Positions 1 through 4,938 of a DNA stretch of 6,015 nucleotides are shown piece after piece. The notes beneath the pieces were generated by a model. It was not told the DNA's origin. It was given only the letters and a program-made list of their open reading frames with translations, and made no database searches. Source of the DNA: UBA1140 sp964573285. Its GTDB lineage: Bacteria > Campylobacterota > Campylobacteria > Campylobacterales > Sulfurovaceae. Position 1 is the first letter of the stretch; each line of letters starts with the position of its first letter. A program made the translations under genes and the position numbers. The stretch is taken from the NCBI GenBank assembly GCA_964573285.1, contig CAZNJD010000004.1:1-6015 (forward strand), given 5' to 3'.

Positions 1-125
1 CTTCTTTGATTCCCTTTGGTTCTCTCATCAGGAATTAGTTTTTTTTCTTTTTCCCATCTTCTTAGTGTTGATTCTGATACTCCTAAGAGTTTACTTGCTT
101 CTTTTATTGATAATAATTTATTCAT
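1..125 (-). CDS. IS607-family serine transposase TnpA, N-terminal fragment (cut by window edge)
   Basis: Reading the minus strand from the ATG at 125-123 gives 41 open codons that run off the left edge. The peptide starts MNKLLSIKEASKLLGVSEST and continues with LRRWEKEKKLIPDERTKGNQ. This is a MerR-type winged helix-turn-helix: helix 1 around residues 6-14 (SIKEASKLL), recognition helix around 18-25 (ESTLRRWE), and a wing starting at LIPDERTKGNQR. The SxxEAxxLLGVSxxTLRRWxxxGKL...R..G..RR pattern is typical of IS607-family TnpA, where this domain precedes a serine-resolvase catalytic domain. That catalytic domain lies outside the window and was not seen. IS607 elements carry no terminal inverted repeats, and their insertion into GG dinucleotides is known family behaviour, so I cannot place the element end. 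The start is fixed by an in-frame stop at 137-135 with no other ATG between. No good ribosome-binding site is visible. Alternatives are a free-standing MerR/excisionase-like regulator or an IS607 remnant. Confidence 0.7.
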   Translation of the reverse strand, partial: MNKLLSIKEASKLLGVSESTLRRWEKEKKLIPDERTKGNQR

Positions 126-144
126 TTCAGACCATTATAACCAA
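126..144 (-). promoter_or_regulatory. Putative -10 promoter immediately upstream of the tnpA-like gene
   Basis: On the minus strand TTGGTTATAAT (144-134) contains a perfect TATAAT at 139-134. Only 8 bases separate it from the ATG, so a transcript starting the usual 6-8 bases downstream would begin at or next to the start codon, giving a leaderless mRNA. There is no recognisable Shine-Dalgarno sequence in between, which agrees with that reading. The same 11-mer forms the -10 region of the DJ-1 gene at 959-949. No -35 match was found. Confidence 0.4.
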
Positions 145-273
145 GATTAGATAAGTTTTTGATTAACTGTTATTAACCCTATATATGAGGATTGTGAATA
201 AAAAATTAAAAAAATTACTAATATATAATATTAATAATTTTTGATTGCAAATATCTCACAATAAACAATATAA

Positions 274-336
274 GTCAAGATGTTTTTTATTATTTTTTAA
301 GTGGATTAACTCACTTAGAAAAAATATCATCTTGAC
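274..336 (-). terminator. Long AT-rich hairpin downstream of the DJ-1 gene, probable terminator
   Basis: GTCAAGATG (274-282) and CATCTTGAC (328-336) are perfect 9-bp inverted repeats. Inside them AAGTG (299-303) and CACTT (312-316) form a second stem around an 8-base loop, and the intervening T-rich and A-rich tracts can pair with a small bulge. Read on the minus strand, the hairpin begins 22 bases after the DJ-1 stop codon and is followed by the T-rich run TTATATTGTTTATT. This fits a rho-independent terminator for that gene. The stem is longer and less GC-rich than a classic terminator, so a transposon-end or MITE-like origin remains possible. The rest of the 126-358 gap is plain AT-rich sequence apart from one TTATTCACA (201-193, minus strand), which matches a DnaA box but stands alone. 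Confidence 0.45.
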
Positions 337-358
337 CAAAAGTTTCTAAAGAAAATGG

Positions 359-925
359 TTAGTTACAGAAGTCCAAAAGCATTCCCTCTTTAATGGCTAT
401 ATAACTATCTTTACCTACAAGTGTTTTTACTATTTCTAATCCAAAACATAGAGCAGTACCTGGCCCTCTTGAAGTTATAATATTTCCATCAACTACTACC
501 ATTTTATCTGCTCTATATCCATCTTGTTTTATCTCATTCTCCACACTAGGATAACATGTGTAATCTTTTCCTAAAACACCAGCTCTACTTAGAGCATAAG
601 GGGCTGCACATATAGCTCCAACTAATTTCTCTCTCTCTTTAAACTCTTTAAGTAGAGATTGAACTTTTTTATTCTCAGCTAAGGCATAAGTCCCATCCCA
701 ACCTCCAGGAAGAACTATCATATCAAAATCATCTGCTATTACAGTATTTATAGAAACATCAGCCTTAATAGTTATTCCATTTGCACCTAATACCAAATCC
801 GTATCAAATTCATCATCAAGATAGGCTAAAGTTACCTCTATACCACCTCTACGCATTACATCAATTAAAGATACAGCCTCAACCTCTTCAAAACCTCTTG
901 CCAATGGTAATAGTACAGTTGCCAT
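359..925 (-). CDS. DJ-1/YajL family protein (DJ-1/PfpI superfamily)
   Basis: This intact 188-residue protein has the usual length for DJ-1/YajL (about 189-196). It is a soluble cytoplasmic protein with no signal peptide or membrane segment. The family hallmarks are visible: FEEVEA at 12-17, whose E16 corresponds to the acidic residue next to the reactive cysteine (E18 of human DJ-1); VMRRGGIEV at 23-31; LPGGWDG at 72-78; the nucleophile-elbow motif GAICAAP at 103-109 with C106; and TSRGPGTA at 151-158. Family members act as redox-sensing or glyoxalase/deglycase-like protective proteins against electrophiles and oxidants. The exact activity is debated and cannot be read from sequence. The ATG at 925-923 has a good AAAGGA site (938-933) seven bases upstream. 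The gene diverges from the glutamate dehydrogenase gene with its own promoter, so the two could share regulation. It is unlikely to be a PfpI protease because the motifs around C106 and RGPGTA are those of the DJ-1 branch. Confidence 0.92.
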   Translation of the reverse strand: MATVLLPLARGFEEVEAVSLIDVMRRGGIEVTLAYLDDEFDTDLVLGANGITIKADVSINTVIADDFDMIVLPGGWDGTYALAENKKVQSLLKEFKEREKLVGAICAAPYALSRAGVLGKDYTCYPSVENEIKQDGYRADKMVVVDGNIITSRGPGTALCFGLEIVKTLVGKDSYIAIKEGMLLDFCN

Positions 926-932
926 TATTAAA

Positions 933-959
933 TCCTTTTTTAACCGAAATTATAACCAA
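933..959 (-). promoter_or_regulatory. Promoter and ribosome-binding site of the DJ-1 family gene
   Basis: On the minus strand TTGGTTATAAT (959-949) supplies a perfect TATAAT -10 at 954-949, and AAAGGA (938-933) is a Shine-Dalgarno sequence seven bases before the ATG. Transcription would start near 942, leaving a leader of less than 20 bases. No convincing -35 is visible, as is common in Campylobacterota. Confidence 0.6.
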
Positions 960-961
960 AC

Positions 962-1030
962 TTTAGGTCTCATTATCCTAAATTAGGCTAAAATTCTATC
1001 TTATATTAATAAATTAAATAATTAGGATAA
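962..1030 (+). promoter_or_regulatory. Promoter region of the glutamate dehydrogenase gene with inverted repeats
   Basis: GGCTAAAAT places a TAAAAT -10 at 989-994, giving a start near 1001. TTATCCTAA (973-981) and TTAGGATAA (1022-1030) are perfect 9-bp inverted repeats that bracket this -10. CCTAA/TTAGG (977-987) forms a tighter palindrome with one central base just upstream of it. TTTAGG (962-967) is a further partial half-site. The right arm overlaps the only Shine-Dalgarno candidate (AGGA, 1024-1027), which sits 11 bases before the ATG, longer than optimal. The layout would suit a transcription factor controlling the dehydrogenase gene and perhaps the divergent DJ-1 gene. The regulator is unknown. 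Confidence 0.45.
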
Positions 1031-1038
1031 AGTATAAA

Positions 1039-4000
1039 ATGAACACTATAGAAGATAAAAAAGAGTTAAAAATATTGGCTGATTATGATTTAATCATAGA
1101 TAATAAAATAAAAGAGAATTTACTAAAAAGAAAAATTTTTGTAGATATAATAGATAACTCTATTATTAAATTCTACTCTAAAGAGAAACTAATATTATCT
1201 AAACTATATCCCGTTCTTGATTCTATGGGTTTTGAGGTGGAAAAACAGGTAGCTTTTGATATAGATGGTATTTATGTTGCCAAGTTTAATCTTATTGATA
1301 TGGATAAGAAGCGTATTAATGAAAACTCAAATCATATAAAAAGTGTTATATCTAGGGTGATTGATGGACAAATACCAAATATATGTAAATTATTAGAGCT
1401 TACATATAGAGTAGATTTTTCAATAAGAGAGATTGAACTATTTAAGGCTTTAGCAAAATATGAGAGCCAACTAGCCCCAGAGTATAACTTTGTTCGTATA
1501 GTTAGATTAATGACTAGATATTTATGTTTTAGTAAAAATGCACTAGCCTACTTTAAAGCTAAATTTGAACCATCAATTAAAAATAGAGCTAAAAAAATCT
1601 CTATTGCTAGAGATGAATTATTAGGTTCATTAAGAGCCATAGAGAATATTAATGATGATAAAATAGCAAAAATGTTACTTCTTATTTTGGATAATATTGT
1701 TCGTACTAACTTTTATCTTGAAAAAGAGACAATATCTTTTAAGATTGAGACAAAAAATATAAAACATCTTCTTCACGGTGTTCAACCAAATATAGAGGCT
1801 TTTGTTTACTCCAAAGATATATTAGGTGTCCATCTTAGAACAGGTTATGTCTGTAGAGGGGGACTTAGATGGTCGCAGAGATATAGTGATTATAGAGAAG
1901 AGGTCAAATCACTTATGAGAGCCCAAGAGGCAAAAAATGCTGTAATTGTTCCAAATGGTTCAAAAGGTGGATTTGTTATTAATAATTCTGAGAATATAAC
2001 TATGGAGAAGTTTACAAAACATTATAGTAGTTATATAGATGCTCTTTTGGATTTAGTTGATAATGAAGATAACTCTTTTAGAGATAAAAAGATTGTAGCT
2101 TATGATAAAAGAGACCCATATTTTGTAGTAGCAGCTGATAAAGGGACAGCATCTATGAGTGATATTGCAAACTCTATTGCCGTAAAAAGAGGATTTTGGT
2201 TAAAAGATGCCTTTGCAAGTGGTGGAGAAAATGGGTATCATCATAAAAGATTAGGGATTACGGCAAAAGGTGCATTGCGTTCAACTCATAGATTTTTTAT
2301 TGAAAAAGGGATAGACTTTTTTAAAGAGCCTATTAGAGTTGTAGGTGTTGGTTCATTAAATGGTGATGTCTTTGGAAATGGAATGATAGATAGTCCATAT
2401 TTTAAAGTACTAGGTGCGATATCCGAAAGGGATATTTTTATTGACCCAAATCCAGACCCATTAATATCTTATGAAGAGAGAAGACGGCTATTTAATTCAA
2501 AAAACGGACACTGGAGTGAGTATAAAAAGTTCTCAAAAGGGGGAGGTGTTTTTTCAAGAAGTAGTAAATCTATAACTATAACACCAGAGATAAAAGAGCT
2601 TTTAAACTATTCCCAAGACACTATTGATGCAGATGAGTTAGCAAGAAAGGTTTTAAGATTAAAAGTTGATATGCTCTATCATGGTGGAATTGGAACATAT
2701 ATAAAAAGTAGTGAAGAGAGTAACCTTGAGATTGGAGATAAAGAGAATGAGTATGTTCGGGTTGATGCAAATGAGATAAAAGCCTACTCTATATGTGAAG
2801 GGGCAAATTTAGCAATTACTCAAAAGGCTAGAATGGAGTATGCTCTAAATGGAGGAAAGATAAACCTAGATTCGATAGATAATTCAGCAGGTGTTGATAC
2901 AAGTGACCATGAGGTAAACTTTAAGATACTATTTAATATTTTGGAGAGTAGAAAACTATTACCAAAAGGAAATACTTTACTAAAAGACTCTACAGAGTTT
3001 GTGGTAAAGAGTGTTTTAAATACAAACTATCTCCAAGCTTTAGCTATATCATTAGATGAGGAGCGTTCAGAAGAGAAGTTTGAACTATTTGAAAAGGTGG
3101 TAACTATTTTAGAAAAAGAGATAGAAATCTTTAATAAGAGGGATTTTTTACTCAAAAAATTAGAGAGATATGATAATAGAATAATTAGACCAATTTTAGC
3201 TACAACTCTTCTATATTCAAAAATTTTTCTTCAACAGCTACTTTTAGAGTCTGATATGATTTTAGATAAAGAGTTTGATTACTATCTATTTAAATATTTT
3301 CCAAAACATCTTGTAGTAAAATTTGAAGATAAACTATCTCTTCACCCTCTAAGAAAAGAGATAATCGCTACTATTATCTCAAATAAGATAATAAATGCTA
3401 CAGGCTCTACATTTATAGCAGATTATACCACCATAGGAAAAGAGAAATTCTTAAAAAAAATAAAAGCTTATCTAATATTAAATAGACTATTTGATGCTAC
3501 AGATGCTAGAAAAATTCTATTTGATAGTGATTTCCTTATCTCAACAAAATATCAATATCAAGCATTTTTATATATAGAAAATTCAATAGTATATGCCCTA
3601 AACTCTATGGTTGAGTTAAATAATGAGGAGTTAAATTTTAATACTATTTTAGCATTTAAACCAACAATGCAGACTATTTTAGAGAAAATAATCTCTAGTA
3701 ACTTAATAAAATTTGATGGATTAGATATTGAGTTAAATTTCTTTTTAAATATGATAGGACATATTAAATTTATAGCAGAAGTATTTAAGATTGAGTTTAG
3801 TTCAAGCCACTCATTCCATGATGTTATGGAAGCATTCTTTGCTATTATTGATAAATTAGATATTGTAAATTTTGTTAGAAAATTAGAGAGTAAAGAGAGT
3901 AATAATCCAAATGAGATACTTATAAAAGAGCTAACCCAACCAAATGAGATAGTAATTAAAAAACAGTTAGATACAATAGTTCGCTCAATCACATCTAAAG

Positions 4001-4179
4001 CAACCAAAGATTTACTAGATTTTAAACGAAAAGATGAAACTATAGAAGAGGCACTAGATAATTATTTAGAAGAGATAAATTTTGATATGAACTATTTTAA
4101 ATCATTAGACTATAAAGCAAAAGGGTTATCTAATATTTTAATAGCTATAAACTATCTTACTATGAAATTCTCTGCGTAA
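1039..4179 (+). CDS. Large NAD-dependent glutamate dehydrogenase (Bac_GDH type)
   Basis: This 1,046-residue cytoplasmic enzyme is predicted to convert glutamate, NAD+ and water to 2-oxoglutarate, ammonium and NADH, linking amino-acid use to the TCA cycle. The catalytic core lies at about 240-640. RGGLRW (273-278) and KNAVIVPNGSKGGF (299-312) hold the substrate-binding and catalytic lysines by analogy with small GDHs (K299, K309). ADKGTASMSDIANSIA (366-381) holds the likely catalytic aspartate D367. Next come KDAFASGG (389-396), the glycine-rich NAD-binding loop GVGSLNGDVFGNGM (436-449) and IDPNPDP (468-474). The stretch 587-627 contains EGANLAITQKARMEYALNGG followed by IDNSAGVDTSDHEVN. Residues 1-240 are a variable N-terminal region and 640-1046 a largely helical C-terminal domain. 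The length matches the about 115-kDa class rather than the roughly 1,600-residue 180-kDa class, so the long regulatory N-terminus of the latter is absent. No frameshift or missing motif was seen. No convincing terminator follows the TAA. Confidence 0.95.
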   Translation: MNTIEDKKELKILADYDLIIDNKIKENLLKRKIFVDIIDNSIIKFYSKEKLILSKLYPVLDSMGFEVEKQVAFDIDGIYVAKFNLIDMDKKRINENSNHIKSVISRVIDGQIPNICKLLELTYRVDFSIREIELFKALAKYESQLAPEYNFVRIVRLMTRYLCFSKNALAYFKAKFEPSIKNRAKKISIARDELLGSLRAIENINDDKIAKMLLLILDNIVRTNFYLEKETISFKIETKNIKHLLHGVQPNIEAFVYSKDILGVHLRTGYVCRGGLRWSQRYSDYREEVKSLMRAQEAKNAVIVPNGSKGGFVINNSENITMEKFTKHYSSYIDALLDLVDNEDNSFRDKKIVAYDKRDPYFVVAADKGTASMSDIANSIAVKRGFWLKDAFASGGENGYHHKRLGITAKGALRSTHRFFIEKGIDFFKEPIRVVGVGSLNGDVFGNGMIDSPYFKVLGAISERDIFIDPNPDPLISYEERRRLFNSKNGHWSEYKKFSKGGGVFSRSSKSITITPEIKELLNYSQDTIDADELARKVLRLKVDMLYHGGIGTYIKSSEESNLEIGDKENEYVRVDANEIKAYSICEGANLAITQKARMEYALNGGKINLDSIDNSAGVDTSDHEVNFKILFNILESRKLLPKGNTLLKDSTEFVVKSVLNTNYLQALAISLDEERSEEKFELFEKVVTILEKEIEIFNKRDFLLKKLERYDNRIIRPILATTLLYSKIFLQQLLLESDMILDKEFDYYLFKYFPKHLVVKFEDKLSLHPLRKEIIATIISNKIINATGSTFIADYTTIGKEKFLKKIKAYLILNRLFDATDARKILFDSDFLISTKYQYQAFLYIENSIVYALNSMVELNNEELNFNTILAFKPTMQTILEKIISSNLIKFDGLDIELNFFLNMIGHIKFIAEVFKIEFSSSHSFHDVMEAFFAIIDKLDIVNFVRKLESKESNNPNEILIKELTQPNEIVIKKQLDTIVRSITSKATKDLLDFKRKDETIEEALDNYLEEINFDMNYFKSLDYKAKGLSNILIAINYLTMKFSA

Positions 4180-4233
4180 GATATTAACTCTAAGAGATAG
4201 GTGTCAGATAAATAATCAAAAAATTTAAATTAT

Positions 4234-4360
4234 TATAATGTTTTGGTTGAATGGATTATTAGGGGGTTGGGTTTTTAGGGTTGTTTTTGTGACAATTCCC
4301 ATTTGACGGTGTTTTCAGGGGAAAATACCCTACAACCCCCAAAGAAGTATAACCATTCAA
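4234..4360 (+). other. GC-rich multi-stem inverted-repeat element, possible structured RNA or single-strand origin
   Basis: This stretch stands out from the AT-rich surroundings. TTGAATGG (4247-4254) pairs perfectly with CCATTCAA (4353-4360), GGGGGTTG (4262-4269) with CAACCCCC (4333-4340), and TAGGG (4276-4280) with CCCTA (4328-4332). These give three nested stems separated by internal loops. Inside are two small hairpins: TTGT/ACAA (4281-4284/4292-4295) and GTTTTC/GAAAAT with a G-T closing pair (4311-4316/4321-4326). TTCCC (4296-4300) could instead pair with GGGAA (4319-4323). A TATAAT at 4234-4239 would start a transcript near 4246, right at the foot of the outer stem. The element is the main content of the 282-bp gap between the dehydrogenase and regulator genes. 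I do not recognise it as a known RNA family (not tRNA, SRP RNA, tmRNA or RNase P). Options are a copy-control or regulatory RNA, a leader of the downstream gene, a single-strand origin or oriT, or a miniature mobile element. Confidence 0.5.
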
Positions 4361-4417
4361 AACTATTATTCGACATGTTTTAGAATTGTTTTTATCTAAC
4401 TAACTAAACATATACTC

Positions 4418-4461
4418 TTATCCTATTTTAGATAAAATTAGAAAAAGTAATAAGGAAGAGA
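4418..4461 (+). promoter_or_regulatory. Promoter, operator-like palindrome and RBS of the XRE regulator gene
   Basis: ATTTTA-GA-TAAAAT (4425-4438) is a 6-bp inverted repeat with a 2-base spacer. Its right arm is a TAAAAT -10 candidate (4433-4438), so a repressor bound here would block the promoter and could provide autoregulation. TTATCCTA (4418-4425), also seen near the dehydrogenase promoter, lies just upstream. AAGGAAG (4452-4458) is a good Shine-Dalgarno site, with AGGA ending five bases before the ATG at 4462. Confidence 0.45.
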
Positions 4462-4689
4462 ATGGATGAGACAAATATAGTCAAAAAGGTTTGTAAAGAA
4501 TTAAAAATCAATCAATCAGAGCTATCCAAACAATTAGGTGTAAGTACATCAGCTATTTCCGAATGGAATAAAGGGAATATTCCTAAGATGGCAGAATTAG
4601 CATTAAAACTTATGTTAGAAAATAGGGAACAAAAAAATCAATTAAAAAGTATCAAAGAAATATTTACTATAATCCAAAAAATAGGATAA
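4462..4689 (+). CDS. Small XRE/Cro-CI-type helix-turn-helix regulator
   Basis: This is a 75-residue protein with a single helix-turn-helix domain of the phage-repressor type. Helix 2 starts around Q18 (QSELSKQLGV) and the recognition helix is about 28-36 (STSAISEWN), followed by the typical KGNIPKMAELALKLML stretch at 37-52. The remaining tail (53-75) is a charged, possibly helical or coiled-coil segment that may support dimerisation. There is no peptidase or ligand-binding domain, so it is a minimal regulator, unlike full-length CI/LexA-type repressors. It lies in the same direction as the downstream initiator and loader genes, behind a good ribosome-binding site. The promoter between it and the initiator contains a 19-bp palindrome over the -10, a plausible target for this protein. 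That link is inferred. Such small XRE proteins are common in prophages and integrative elements. A toxin-antitoxin antitoxin is less likely because no partner gene is adjacent. Confidence 0.8.
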   Translation: MDETNIVKKVCKELKINQSELSKQLGVSTSAISEWNKGNIPKMAELALKLMLENREQKNQLKSIKEIFTIIQKIG

Positions 4690-4724
4690 AATATACATAA
4701 ATTTCCTTATTTTTGTAAAAAACA

Positions 4725-4764
4725 TTGATTTTTTCCCTTTATTAGGATATAATCCCATTATATC
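4725..4764 (+). promoter_or_regulatory. Strong sigma70-like promoter with a 19-bp palindromic operator over the -10
   Basis: TTGATT (4725-4730) and TATAAT (4748-4753) are separated by exactly 17 bases, the best -35/-10 pair in the window. The -10 sits inside GATATAATCCCATTATATC (4746-4764), a perfect 8-bp inverted repeat around CCC. A dimeric repressor bound there would occlude RNA polymerase. The XRE protein encoded just upstream is the obvious candidate. The promoter points at the initiator gene. Confidence 0.6.
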
Positions 4765-4938
4765 AAATAACAAAGAATGAATGTAATGAATATTATGCTA
4801 TTTAATCTCAATATAAAAATAACCTAATTTAATATATTGACCTACACCTTCTCAAACGCCTATATTTAGGTCTTTAGTGATTTTCTTAAATCGTATAAGG
4901 TTTATGCACTCTTTTTTTTGTAAAAATAAAGGAAAAAA
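4765..4938 (+). promoter_or_regulatory. Long leader of the replication initiator gene with hairpin, DnaA-box-like site and RBS
   Basis: If transcription starts near 4760, the initiator mRNA has a leader of about 180 bases. It contains GACCTA (4839-4844) and TAGGTC (4867-4872), a perfect 6-bp inverted repeat around a 22-base loop. The arms contain GACC and GGTC, also present in the halves of the iterons inside the gene. TTATGCACT (4902-4910) matches the DnaA-box consensus TTATNCACA in eight of nine positions. A TATAAG (4894-4899) could be a second, weaker -10 giving a short leader. AAAGGA (4928-4933) is a strong Shine-Dalgarno site five bases before the ATG. A 16-codon frame at 4777-4827 has no ribosome-binding site and is not called. 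Confidence 0.4.

Noticed and set aside
193..201. TTATTCACA DnaA box (minus strand) as a sign of the chromosomal origin
   Set aside because: Only one copy is present, with no cluster, no dnaA gene and no AT-rich repeats around it. Probably chance.
781..966. Plus-strand open frame of 61 codons
   Set aside because: It lies antisense to the DJ-1 gene, has low-complexity Pro/Leu/Gln composition typical of a shadow frame, and no ribosome-binding site.
3558..4007. Minus-strand open frame of 149 codons
   Set aside because: It is fully antisense to the dehydrogenase C-terminal domain, has an Ile/Ser/Asn-rich shadow composition and resembles no known domain.
4188..4196. CTCT/AGAG inverted repeat after the dehydrogenase stop as a terminator
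   Set aside because: Only 4 bp with a one-base loop and no T-run after it.
4238..4306. Small hydrophobic frame of 22 codons (starts MFWLNGLLGG)
   Set aside because: No Shine-Dalgarno sequence is present, the start codon overlaps the TATAAT box, and its bases are better explained by the nested stems. A membrane-peptide gene cannot be fully excluded.
4777..4827. 16-codon leader peptide upstream of the initiator gene
   Set aside because: No ribosome-binding site, no run of regulatory codons and no attenuator-type paired hairpins next to it.
4710..4926. Repeated palindrome TTTTTGTAAAAA at 4710-4721 and 4915-4926
   Set aside because: It is simple A/T-tract sequence likely to recur by chance in such AT-rich DNA; no functional meaning can be supported.
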